From the NCBI RefSeq assembly GCF_000218685.1, contig NW_006763291.1, positions 1,396,286-1,460,285 on the forward strand: 64,000 nt of DNA, in the 5' to 3' direction. The stretch is from Serpula lacrymans var. lacrymans S7.9. Its lineage: Eukaryota; Basidiomycota; Agaricomycetes; Boletales; Serpulaceae. This document shows positions 20,075-32,200 of this stretch, piece after piece. Positions within the stretch are counted from its first letter, which is position 1; each line of letters starts with the position of its first letter. Made by a program: the position numbers and the translations under genes. The notes beneath the pieces are model-generated. The model was not told the DNA's origin. It saw only the letters and a program-made list of their open reading frames with translations, and did not search any database.

Positions 20075-22511
20075 TCAAATGAGCTCAGACTCATCGGCAT
20101 TGAGAACCAACGCTGTAAAGAATCTAATAATCTCAATAAAATTGTCCGCTTCCATGACTAACATAAAAAGTCAGACTCATGCCACACTTGAGAATAGCGT
20201 ACAACATGCCTTCATTCACAGTGTGAGGATTGTTAGGCAGACGGCCTCCCAACCTTACATGGCGGTATCGGAAGATGTGATCGGTGAGATTCCAGTAGTG
20301 CCGAGTATCTGACAGATTGGATTCAGCAAACGAGGCCAAGTCAAACGGGAAGACGCATTACCGGTATTGGCTGGCATAATGCCAGGGCTTACCACGATGT
20401 TATCGTCGCCCTCAATATCCCTGTGAGAATTGTACGCCGCCTTGATCGTACCAGATAGAAGATCGTACGGCGCGGCACCCCCATCAGTCGGGCTGACCGG
20501 CGCAGGGTCCATGCTTGCTCCCGGGGCATAGCTCAAGTTCAGCGACCCATAGGCGGGGACATCAGGTTCAGAAAGGAAGGCGCCGAATGCAGTATAAGAC
20601 AAGTTGAAGCCGCTGGCAAGAGGCCGAAGCAGATCTGTCTGTCGGCTTGTAGTTTCGTTGAGAGAGCTATGATGTACAAGTGGGTGAGCCAAAAAAAAAA
20701 AAATGCAAGGTGACCCGCAGTCAACACCGACCTTTCCATAGATATACGGTGGTTGACGACAGCCCACGCTTGTTCGGGCAGGGCATTGGTCTTGATTCCA
20801 CCCCGAATCAAGTTGATGGCTTGCGTTGTGCCTGCCAGGGACTTGATTATGGGGTTTTGCAGGAGGAGCATCTCAGCTTCACGGAGCGCTTCATCAGAAT
20901 ATTGCGACAACCGAATGACTTCTCTCCAAGCTAGAGGCATTTCTGAACCGTGCTCGGCGAGACATTGGACAGTTTTGTAGGTTGGTGAACCCCTGATCTG
21001 TTTGGAAAGCCTCAGACCAATGCAATGAAGAGCCTAGCAAATATCCGAACTTACCAGGTGAGCTTCAAACGGATTTTCTTCAATTTCGACTAGGAGTTTT
21101 GCCAACATTCCAATACTCTGAGAGGAGAAGAAAGAAAAATTAGCTAGGTTTATAACGAGTGGAGGGATCATGAAGCACAGTATGCGGAGGGGGAACACTG
21201 GAATGACCGCCTGGAGAGGCGAGGTCGATCTGTATATTCAAAAAGCCTTTCTCTGTGACTCCCGGCAGAGCGAAAACTTGACCGTACTGCGTTCCGTAAC
21301 CAACTGGAAGGTGTCATTAACACAATGCTCTCCCCTCATAGCTGGAGAAAAAAAAAAAAAAAAAAAAACTCACTCCCTTCATCGACGAGCATCGCAAAGG
21401 ATTTCGGGCCAAATCTCTCTAGCAGCACTGCTGCAAGGGATCGTGCACCCTACACGGAGTCACTTTTAGTATTGACAGCTCAGCTGGCAACCACGTGAGT
21501 TACTTACATCAAGACCACCGATTTCCTCGTCAAATCCAAAAGCCAGCATCACGGAACGGGTGGGCTTGAATCCTAGCTCTAACAAAGACTCGATGGCAGA
21601 CCTGCGCTACAAGCTTAATACATATTTAGCGCGATAAGAATAGGGGACTTGCATTATGCCGATTAAACCATGCTTATCATCCGAGCTCCCACGACCCCAG
21701 ATATATTCACCTAGGATCGATAAGAAAGACGTTCTGTGAGCTCAAAGCGTAGGAAAGGCTAACCGTCGAAATGGCCTGAAAATGGTTCGTGTTGCCATTG
21801 ACCAAGTGTGGCGTTTTCGACAGGTACCACATCTTGCAACGAGTGACATGAGCGTCAGCAATGATCATGATTTTAATTACAGACCTTGGTGCGCGGCAAG
21901 AAGTAAAGGCTTAAGAGAAGCATCTGAGCCTTTCCACTCATACAACAGTCCGTAAGTGTTGACTTTGGTCAGTTTGAGGGCCTTGTGACTAAAACGTAGT
22001 GAGACATGGCCTCAACAAATTGATATATGCATACAATTTGGGGAAAGCTTCAAGTAGATAGTCTTGAAAGACATGGAATATCTCCCAGCGGGGGTCTATT
22101 CCTACAGGCTGCATTTCGTCGTACGTTTCTGTGCTAAAGACATCGCTCAATAAGAATGCAAGCTAAAAAAACCTTGAGCAACCCCACTCACGGAATGCGA
22201 ATAGCTCCCCCAAGCCACTTCACCGCCCGCTTCTTGAATGGCAGCGTATCGTAACGCACGTTTGACGACTCCCAAATCACTCCATTCTTCTCGGGGATAA
22301 GTTCAGCTGCTTGTGAACAGACGTCGGTGTTGACCCCATACGATCCGCGAGAAGCGCCCCGAGCAGAGAATGTGGCGGCTGATATGAAGAACGCAAAGGC
22401 AACTAACCCAGCCTTGATGGCGACTGACTTGTATTTGGACTTCTGTTTAGGATATCCGGCGCCTGGTAATAGCTCTGTCGCTGGTTGAACTTTCTTGTCG
22501 AGGTCTGACAT
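20075..22511 (-). CDS. CPS1: M20 family carboxypeptidase S-like (Gly-Xaa carboxypeptidase), copy B
   Basis: Paralogue of the gene at 76-2486 with the same exon-intron plan. The start Met is at 22511 (MSDLDKKVQPATELL) with the same N-terminal membrane segment. The family blocks WGRGSSDDKHG, the DEE block and GGHSSVPPPHT are present. Near the end, an intron with GT donor and CAG acceptor (about 20310-20362) joins PGIMPANT to DTRHYWNLTDHIFRYRH. The last intron again seems to use a GC donor before MEADNFIEIIRFF. The TGA is at 20075-20077. An A20-class run at about 21348-21368 sits in an intron where copy A has a short purine tract. No coding break was found. Selectively conserved catalytic residues suggest that both copies may be functional. 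Confidence 0.8.
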
Positions 22512-23564
22512 GTTGGTGGGGGAGGTCAATTCTGGTTTTGGCGGAGAAGCCTGTGGAACGAAAACATTCAGATAGTTTTGAAGGAGACATAGATGCGGAG
22601 ATAACCTTCTGAGCGTCTCAGGACAGGTCTAAAGACCTAACCAAATAACACTAGAGAAAGGCGGGGGTTGGTAAAATAATTGGAAGGCGAAGAAATAGGA
22701 AAGGGAAAGAGGAGTGGAAAAGCAGGGAAAGATGAGCACAACAAAACGACGTACAGGGTTTATAAACGGGGGAGGTGCGTGGAGCGCCGACCACCTGCAC
22801 ATGTGAGATGGTTAGAACCGATTAGAACCCGTCAGAGACCAAGAATGAAACTAATTCGGCTCTGAAGGGATCAGAGGAATGGAATGTACTGAATATAGTG
22901 ACCATGACGCAAAACACCCAACGAAGTAACGAAAGATGGAGCCAAGAAGACCTGCGAGTCCATGTCCTTCCTAAAACGAGTTATGCAAATGCCAGTACAA
23001 GGTCGAATTGAAAATCGGATGAGGGCAACGCCGTGGGGCACATCAAACATTCCATTCGTTCATTCTAGAAGAACCACCTTTGAATATGTGTGGACCCAGA
23101 GTGTACACCACGCCCGGGCCCATAACGCGGGTATACTGCACATCCCACTGGTAAAAGGTCTCTATGACACATCGTATGTACCCATAGTCCGTTCACCTTC
23201 TATAATATGGTCAGTCATGGCATTCAGTCAATCATCCAGAAGTTCAACCGTCTGAACTCGCCGGAGATCACCACAAGATCCATCGTCTAGCATGCACCAT
23301 ACCACAGAACCATCCCTAACGCTTGCAGCCATGATATCAAACATCAGCCGCCCCATTGGCAAATTCTAAAAAGATGCAAAGCTGCCAAAAAAAGGACTCG
23401 CCTCTCGTTTATCTGCTATAAACCCCACAAGTTGGATGTCTGCGACTCATCCTGTCACACCAAAAGCCATCGTTCCGAATGCGTACATGACCGATACCAT
23501 TGAAATCACCGTTCTTCTTAACCCACCATGCACCATGCATCACGCATCACGCGCCACGGCTCAA
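22512..23564. other. Intergenic region of duplication copy B
   Basis: Patchy homologue of 2487-3657. It holds the promoter of carboxypeptidase copy B. No gene was recognised. Confidence 0.55.
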
Positions 23565-23882
23565 CCATCCTTCCACTCCCTCTCCCAGACCTGTAGACAT
23601 CGATAGCATCAAAAGCGAAACAACGCAAACAAGCCACCCCACGCACCTCAGCAAACAAACCGCCTCCGATCAACAACGCTCATCCCTCTGCGGCTCGTCA
23701 GATCAAGCTTCTCAAGCCACGGACACGCATCAATGATAGGGAGCGGACGGGTTGGCGGTCGGTGCGTCGTCTGTGGTGGTGGTGGTGGGTGCGCCAAAGT
23801 GGGGGATCGTGTTCCTGCGTGGGCGGGAATGGGAAGGGGAGGAGGGATGGACGCGAGGACGTTTAAAGGGTCATTTTGACCG
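23565..23882 (-). pseudogene. Truncated copy of the RNI-like LRR gene
   Basis: Homologous to both ends of the LRR gene at 3658-6038 but lacking its middle. 23565-23741 matches the C-terminal exon (LEKLDLTS, SVVDRRRF) and 23742-23882 matches the first exon (the PHFGAPT-like region). The join removes the equivalent of about 3830-5911. The start codon is CGG instead of ATG (23880-23882), codon 4 is TGA (23871-23873), and the original stop codon has become TGG. It cannot encode the protein. Confidence 0.8.
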
Positions 23883-23962
23883 CATCAGACTCGGGAGACG
23901 TGCAGAGAGTAGAAATAAGTTTGATCAAATTAGCGCGCGTCCTTCCTTCGATCACATGACCG

Positions 23963-24193
23963 ATGGATGGTGACAGAAACGCGCCATCCCCCCTAGAACC
24001 TCAAGAGAATCAGCCTCTCCCTCGCTCGCGGAGCGTAGATACTCATCCCAACGGTACCGACACTAACATTAATATTGACAGCCCAGTCATACAGCGTGCC
24101 GCATACCGAGTCATCACTGACGTCTCAACCCTGCCAAGCACCAAAGTCTCTAAACATGTCTTATTTCTCAACTCCACAAGCAGAAGGGTGTAA
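23963..24193 (+). CDS. Possible short hypothetical ORF
   Basis: A 76-codon frame starting MDGDRNAPSPLEPQENQP with polar, Pro/Ser-rich composition. Nothing identifies it, and it lies just beyond the broken end of duplication copy B, so it may be a fragment or chance frame. Confidence 0.2.
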   Translation: MDGDRNAPSPLEPQENQPLPRSRSVDTHPNGTDTNINIDSPVIQRAAYRVITDVSTLPSTKVSKHVLFLNSTSRRV

Positions 24194-24405
24194 GAAAGAG
24201 AAGCCACTGGGGGGTGTATACAAAAAGTGAAAACCAAAATTACCAAGCCAGCCAGCCAAACAAGTAAGCAGCGTATCAATTTCACCCAAAGACAAGACTT
24301 GCAACCCGCCCAAGAACGACGATCCAAGACGACGTCCACGGGATGCTTCTCTCAACGAAATCGCCACTGACAACCCGAGGATCAACGATCCCCCCTTATC
24401 AATGT

Positions 24406-24803
24406 TCAATACCACCCCTTTCCTTTGGAGCTCTCGCCCTCGAAACTATCATCCCCAGGCGATTCGACGTACGTCTCTGCATCCGACCACCTCGATCCCG
24501 ACGAGAGCAAACTCGACCCCGACGAACTCGAGCTCGAGCTAGAGCCATAAGTCGACCATGCCCACCCTGCAGAGGGCACGTCGACTGTCAGACCTCCCAC
24601 TCTCGATGTTGACGTCTGGCACGGCGTCGGTTCTGCACACTCCAGCTTTGTGTGGATGGCAGCCTGAGGGCGCTGAGGGCGCGTCCAGAAGCACGCCGTC
24701 GCCGCGCGCTCGGCCACCTCATCCTCCAGACCCACCACCTCCACCCCGTCACCCTCGCCCAACAGCATGGCATCCCTGACATCCTCCACATCATACTCGT
24801 AGC
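24406..24803 (-). CDS. C-terminal exon of an unknown acidic protein, truncated by the gap
   Basis: The minus frame enters from the N gap and ends at the stop at 24406-24408. It reads YEYDVEDVRDAMLLGEGDG, then an Ala/Arg segment with ACFWTRPQ, a TSTSRVGG segment, a Ser run (eight Ser in a row near 24525) and an acidic/Ser tail with SKGKGWY at the end. Composition and codon use favour coding over the other strands. No domain was recognised. Its 5' exons lie in or beyond the gap. Confidence 0.45.
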
Positions 24804-24903
24804 NNNNNNNNNNNNNNNNNNNNNNNNNNNNNNNNNNNNNNNNNNNNNNNNNNNNNNNNNNNNNNNNNNNNNNNNNNNNNNNNNNNNNNNNNNNNNNNNN
24901 NNN
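24804..24903. other. Assembly gap (100 N)
   Basis: Exactly 100 N characters, the usual placeholder for a gap of unknown size. Confidence 0.98.
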
Positions 24904-25949
24904 GCCTCGATGGGCGGACTATGGTGTACAAAGCCTGCACGTGCTCGTCCTGTCTTGTCGGAGCGTCGAGATCGGTCGTCAGATCTCAGATCCAGACCGC
25001 ATACCACGGATCCAGATCTCATCTCGATCTATTTCTCGCCCATCCGACCCTCCGTCCACCTCGGTCCTCCCGCTCCGCCACTCTCGGCTGCAGCATTCCA
25101 GATCCAATCTCACTGTTTGTAGATCCTACAATCCACTCATCTCCGTCCCTAAATCCATCCCACCGTCCTTTCTCATATGCCACCTCCACATTCCACGCCT
25201 CTCCACGACACACCTCCTTCATCGACTGCACATAACGTCAAAATATATCTCATCCCTGACACCAATATTCTTCGACCCACATACCCCGACGCCTTACCGA
25301 CACTGCACGCCCACTGTCCCTGGGGCGGTCTTTATGTTGTTTTAGAGGTCGTCGCCGCCTACAGCTTCGGCGCCTTACAAACGCCCCTATACTTTTATCC
25401 GCCCGTGCAATGAAATGAACACTGACAAAACAACGAACGACGGACGCATGCCTGCGTACATACGAAACATGGAGCTTTGAAACCTCAAATGTCACTTGCC
25501 TCTTTTTCGTTAAACATCCCCCTCACACACACATGTCCCATTTGTGGGTCTTTGCCACCACTTGCAGCAGCGCAAGGACCCAGCACCAGAAACGCGTTTG
25601 AACGTCCCAGCCTGCGCCGTGGTTACTCCGAAGTCGGTGCATCCGACGTCCTCGCGTGATGACCCCCCGCCCCCATTCGTCGTGCCACCACACACCGGCA
25701 GTCAGCCTATCCCTATAGCCAGGGCCTTTCTCGCAGCTCTGCCACCCCCGCCTGGAGTGTGGACACGCTGAGTTGAGTATCGCTATGTGAGTCAGAGCTT
25801 CAAGGGCCCAAGAACCCACTCAAGGAAACGCAGTAGCATGCTCAATGGCGAATGGCGAGTGCAAATTGGAATCGGAATTTATCTGACGAGACGTTACACA
25901 CTAGCCTAACATGTCCTCAGTGCGTTATCCGCATCAGTATGTGTGTTGG

Positions 25950-26745
25950 TTCGTGACAGTCGCAGCGTGTACGTGCGTTCCGACGTGCTCGTGGGGCTCC
26001 TCCTTCCCGCTGATGATCTCTCTGCCTGCCCTGCCTCTCTGCCTCGTGCGATGACGTCGGGGCAGGTGCGCTGCGAGTGTAACATTACAACAAAGTGACC
26101 ATTTCAGTTGTGCATTCCATGCTATCGTGTCATCCTTCCATTCGAGCAGTATGTCAGTCACTCTAGTTTTCATTGCACTGCACCGTACCGCAACGTACCG
26201 CTCCGTGTCGTACCGTCTGTCGCACTGGTTTTGGGTGGTACGTTGATACAATAAGCTACGTGATAGGAATAGACAGAAACGAAGTATATGTATAGACCTG
26301 ACACAGCGTCCCAGCACCCCGTCCACCCGCACCCGCACTCACTGCGTACTCGTACATGTCCAACGTGTTTTTCCGACGTCGTACTCATGGTGCTCCCCCC
26401 ATCTCTCTGTCTCTCTGCCTCCCCTTCTTTGTGCGATGACGTCGGGGGCAGCTCAAGTGGCGCATCGACTGTCACATCCCGTCCCATTCCCATCCCAGCT
26501 GCACATATCTGCCATAGCGTGATCATCCCAAAGCGTCATCGGTCCATTCAGGCAGCATGTCAATCACCCCGCGCACCGCCGCACCGCACCGCACCGCATC
26601 GTTGGTCTCACTGGTTCTCGCTGATATGCCAACTTGAAACCAGATAGGAAGGAAGGGCGGAAGGGGCGGAAGGAAAGAATGTATATGTTTATGTATACGT
26701 ATGGGATAGGACCTGGCACAGCGTTTCAGCACCCACTGCTACCTT
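25950..26745. repeat. Degenerate tandem duplication, about 385-bp period
   Basis: Two adjacent units share the same order of landmarks: TCTCTGCCTC then TGCGATGACGTCGGGG (26046 and 26431), a CCATTC(G/A)(A/G)GCAG block (26140 and 26545), a run of ACCGTACCGC-like repeats (26190 and 26575), and CCTG(A/G)CACAGCGT followed by CAGCACCC (26296 and 26712). A third weak start occurs near 26800 (AACACAGCATCTCAGC). Identity is modest. Confidence 0.6.
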
Positions 26746-27425
26746 AATACACTATAGAGAAGCAAAACGCAAACAGGAAACAATGACTCTGTACTCCGTA
26801 CATGCCTAACACAGCATCTCAGCCCCCCCCCCTCCCCACACACACTCGCATTTCGCACTGGTATCCGCACCGCCACCATCGCCACCCATCTCTATCCACA
26901 ATCCACGTTCCACGATCCCCTTCAGCCCTTGTCGGTTCAGTTCTAGCACGCGGTTCCCTTTCCCTTTCCCTCTGACGCTAGCGCCAATCCAATGTCTCTT
27001 ACGGGTTGTGGTTGCGCCGCTATCATTCTAAATGAATGTCGTTTGTGGTGGGATGGATCAGTGGCGGGTGTTGGAATCATCATGGGCCGCGGGGACAGCA
27101 TATCTACTCCGGTTGCACTTCTGATGGCCTGTTTAGGTTCCCTGTTGGGGGGCTGTCAGACTGGTCTTTGTAGCGTCTGGACGGGAGGCCTGGGGATGGT
27201 GCGACAGCCCCGCGAACATCGATTCATGACATGATGCGCCACAACCGTTCATACGACTACGACTCAGATCAGTGGGACAAGGCTCGCGAAACTGGCGGCT
27301 CGTACACACACACGAAAGCGGTGCTTCAAGCTCTCCATCATACACATACCAGTCATATGCATAACTGGCACAGCGCACACAGCCTTGGAAGCCCGCGGCC
27401 TCTCAGGCTCTCCATCATTAAAAGC

Positions 27426-27473
27426 AATAACAATAACAATAACAATAGCAATAGCAATAGCAATAGCAATAGC
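27426..27473. repeat. Hexanucleotide microsatellite (AATAAC)3(AATAGC)5
   Basis: Three AATAAC units followed by five AATAGC units, read directly from the sequence. Confidence 0.95.
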
Positions 27474-29251
27474 AATAAGCAACCAAATCAAATCAATTAA
27501 ACACCTCGATTATCTCCGCCTTCAGCCGCCAGCCATACCGGGGGCGGTGGTGGTGCGTCCTAAAATTAATTGACCCGTTGCCGCAAGCTGCTATCTGCAT
27601 AAAATTGAAGTGGTGCCAGTTGATCGTGGGGTGCATCAATGAAGAAGGCTAGCGCCGTTGATCAGATGCGGCGGGGTGTCATGTCTGTTGGTTATTTGGG
27701 TTAATGGGTTAATTGACATCGCAGTTTTGTTCATCTCCTGTCAGGAAGTCCTCAGTATCAACACCCCGCGGTCGACTTCCCACCGCCGTACTCAACTTAC
27801 CATACTCTCCAAGGCCACATCCAGACCAATTACACACAACTCCACTATCGACTCACATCCTTCTCTTTTCGTTCCCCAGCGGCTCCGGGTCTACTGCGAA
27901 GGCGGGGACGCCGTCAATGAAGCATTTGCATTTGATATTCCGATACGTCGTGGCACGGCCGGGTGGCGATGAGGCATGAAAAAGTGTCTGATCGTGAGGC
28001 TTAAAGGCCTTGTTGTCTGCTTATGGATTGCGAAAGGCCGTTAATATGGATGATTTAATGGCTACCGCGGGGTTGTAGGCGTCTTTTTGGCCACCTTGCC
28101 GCCGCGTCGCTGGCTATCAGAATCGTAGGCGTCTTTTGGCTGGCACTGCCCCCCCTATTCTCCGCGGCATTCCAAAGTTTGGTCTGGAGGTGGGTACATT
28201 CCGCTTCCATGCTGGGGGTCTGTTGGCTTGGTTTTGCAGCAGCAATCACAGGTATCATCGATCATGGGCAGAGTAGATGCCTCAATCACAAGTCATACTC
28301 TCATGCCTTTTTTCCCAAACCACAGCCTCTTCCACGTTTCGAAAGCCATTGGGGCACTACACTCCGGCGCTTGTGGAAAGCATATTTTTCGCACCCATAA
28401 CGCTAACTCGTATCAGTGGCTTCCAAAGATAATCGAATCGCGGCGGTGGTGATGCGCCCTGCTCATCAATGTGCGCCTCTCTGACAGAGGCTGCCTCCCC
28501 CCTTCCCCTATGCCGGCTTTTCATGTTCTTTTTCATTTTTTGATTCGCGATCTTGATCTTGATCTTCAAGCCCCTATACCTTTACTTAGGACCCATGCGA
28601 ATCGCGTGCTGTCCTCTGTGGTCACGATCCGATATCATCTCTGGCGAAGTTGTTGCAATGGGTGCGATGACGTCGGGGGGGATGCCGTGGGCCATGCCCT
28701 TGGGATGTGTGATGCGACACTCACATCACACCAAACTATGTACATGCGACCCACACCTGGGGACGTCATCAGATATGCGAAAACGTTCAAAGCGCATTCC
28801 GTTCCGTGGCATACCCGATGCTTAGCCTGGCCCCCCGTTTTTTTTGACTGGGGACGCATCACACGTGCGCCGTTCGGCGTCTCGTGGTCCTATTTGCGTC
28901 GAGTTTTGGCGCCTTGGCTCCTTGTGGACTCTCTCAGACGAGTCGTGCGTTCCTATTGGTCGCTGATGGCCTGCCCAGGTGTCTCCGATGTAGAAGAATG
29001 AATGTGAACGACTTGACTCGAAGCTTCTGTCGACAGTCACTCGAAAGCATCGCGATTCAGAAGTGTCACCTCCGCCGGCCTACAAATGACCACCGAGAGC
29101 CCGCGGTTTGACGTCCTCGGCATTCGCCTCCTCCCACACCGGTTATGACACTACTAAGCCGCTTCCATTATCTACCTCGTATCTCGAATCGGCTTCCCCA
29201 CGGATGGTGTTGTTTCTCAAGTCATTGCATTTACAACGTCAACTAATCTCG

Positions 29252-29275
29252 GTGTGTGTGTGTGTGTGTGTGTGT
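29252..29275. repeat. (GT)12 microsatellite
   Basis: Twelve uninterrupted GT dinucleotides. Confidence 0.95.
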
Positions 29276-32200
29276 TCGTTAACGCCACCCTAGCACCTCA
29301 TTACCTGAAAGCACGAGCATCATGGATCATGCATCGATCATGCGTCAACGTCACTCGAGTCAACACGACTACTAGTAGTTAGTACTTGCCACTTGCTGCC
29401 ACCACGTACGCCGACGTAAACGACCATGACAACTGGCTGGAGCCGGGGCTCCCCTCCACCTTTCGCGGGTTGATTATGGAAACCGACCCCGACGTTTTTG
29501 GCACCCTCCTATACCTTATAGAGTATACCCAAACCTAATTCCTTTTCAACCTAAACTTAACACTGGACAGCCACCTACGCCACGACAACGATTGACAAGG
29601 ATAATGACAAGAGAACGACGATAGCGACGGCGATGACAGCAGCGCTGTGTATCGCGGGACTGGTCTACGGTGAATCATCGGTGATGTCCGTGCCATATGG
29701 CGAAGTGGCAGCAAAAGGTATAACGATGGTGATCATAAGCCCTAGTTGAGCATCGGTTTTCGCAAGTCCTTGGGCCCGCCGCGCATCATTCATCGATATC
29801 AACCCATGGACTTCCTGCAAGGACGTCCGTTCGATTCTCTCTTCAGATACGTCAAGATGGGATTCACCGAGAGTCCCGAAATATATATGTATGGTCGGGA
29901 GTCGAGAATCATGAGCTATGCATGCATCAATCCTCGCTCGTCTTGCGTCTGAAATTTTCTCTTTTTTCACAATCTGAGGATCATAGTGATTCACATGATG
30001 CGCCATGCATCGCAGCCCATGCGTCCATCATACTTCCATTATACGTACTCATGCACGCGCCACACGCGCCCCCCCAAGCCCAAGGGATAGACATGGAATT
30101 GAGTACGACTCAGCTAATTCAGTGCGTCTCGTTCTTTCTTCGTTCGTACGGCTTTATCGGTCGCTTCTTCCCTGCTCATACATTTTCCACTGCCCCACTG
30201 CCCGTCGTGACAACTTGCCCCCAGCCTGCCCCATCACCCACTTCCCACTCTCTCACTCTCTTCCTGAGTGTCCGTTCGAGAACGTTGGGCAAGATTGATC
30301 GGGAAGAAGGATGACCAGTTACCGATCAGTCGGCTGTGACTAGAATGAATCTCTCCCTCCGCTCGAGCAGATTGTCCGGTTGAGGATCCATAGGTAAGGC
30401 ACTCTGGGCAAGGTCTACGCGCGTCTATCGATGGATGTGACCACTCATCTAGGAAGTTTAAAACATTGATTCGAGTTCGGGGAAGTTTGTAAGCAGATAG
30501 TCGTGGGGTGTCCGTGGATATCTACATCTCTGACTCGGACATCAAAACGGTCACAAACGTCGAACGTCAAGGGTGTGATGAAGGAACTTGAACTTTTTAG
30601 ACTTGCCATGTTGGCGCGACTCTCAGAACCGAGACGAGGAATGGTTATAACGAGTTTAGAGGTCAGGTGATTAGAGGTGTACGTAGTTTAGGGTAGGCCG
30701 TTCAGTCAATCTGTTGATAGTCAGTTCAATTTGGTTCAATCCGAGTCACTGATCGATCCTTCCCACCTTCGAATCTAAGTCAGGAAGAATTTGGGATGGT
30801 GGTTCGCTGTTTTGACTCGGACACCATCAGTGCCATCGTGTTTCAGTGGACGGTGCCATGGTGGTATATTTACTGATTTATCAGAGATCAGAAGGCTTAT
30901 TGGTCTATCATAGTATCAGGACCCACCCCACTGGCACATATCAGCGCTCTGGTGAGAGAATGCCTTGCGAATTGATACATCTCTTCGTGCGAGTTTGAGA
31001 TGCGTCTCAACTATCACAAGCTATGCCATCAGTGGTTTTGAGTGAGCACCATCCCAGTCTTCGTCCTATTGCAATCATGTATCATGAATAATCACATGTT
31101 CAGCCCCTCTGATGAGACCATGAGCATGAGCTCACTTCTGGGCGTCCGTGAGAAAGACACCCGATTGCTCTGAATATTTTGAAACACCTTGTGAAATACC
31201 CAGTGCAATCGCCCTTGGCTATTTAGCCAGACGAGGAGCGAGCGAGAGACTGGTGAGTTGTTGTGAGGACTTTTCAGATGCGACTGATGTAGTTGTCAAG
31301 GGGAAAGCTGTTGAATTGGCGTATCCATATTGCGGTGGCCCCGAATCAAGAATTGAGGAGGAAGGCGTGTTTGATGACAGGGGACGTCTAAAGTCCGAAG
31401 GGGTAGGCCTGGCTGGCACATGAGGCAAGAGTGAAGATAGCGAGCGATCATCTTCCACCTACGTACTTTGACTCGGGTGCGAAACCAGACGCTTTGCCCT
31501 GTCGATCTCACCGCTCATCCGTAGGGTGCGTTTCATTTTGACTTTAAAATTCGTACTTATTTTCAGAGATGTTATCATTGGCAGGAACCTCGAGCCTTAA
31601 CTCCGGCGCGTATTACCACTGCAGACGACACAGGTCTTCCTTAAGCCATCCATACGGACTGCATTCAGACCCGTGCTGTGGTGCGGAGGATGGAAATTTA
31701 TCATAAAGCATCCGTTTATCTTGTTCTCAGCTTATGTTTAGTCCAGCGGGTCGTACGTGCATATTGAATGTGTAGCAAGGAAGGTAACAACAAGAGGTAC
31801 CATGTCGCGGGGGGAAAACGACTGACGACGACAGGGTCGTCTTCAGGTTCTCCAGTGGTGATTAATGTCAACGTCAGTGTCAATGCCAGGTTCAACGAAT
31901 TCAAATGCGTGTTCAAGCGAGCCATACTTTCGGAACTCTTTGACAATATCCTGACAAACGCTAACCATTGCGGAGTAGAAGGGGCACGGAAGTGTAGGAA
32001 TAGTAGATAACAAATGCCGGTGATGCCTGACGATGAGGACTCGTGCGATAAGCGGCCTGCGGGAACTTTAGGAGCTTAGGATGGAGGCCAGGCACTCGAT
32101 GATGACTTTCGGAGACTGTCTGCGCTGCTCGCTTTACGGATCTTTGATGCTGAGCATTGTCCGTTTTTACGCTTGTGGACGAGTGGCGGGCGTGCTACGT

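Noticed and set aside
23871..23905. Match of CGCATCAGACTCGGGAGA to the interior of LRR copy A near 4800
   Set aside because: Only about 20 bases match; it can be chance or a trace of rearrangement and does not support a separate feature.
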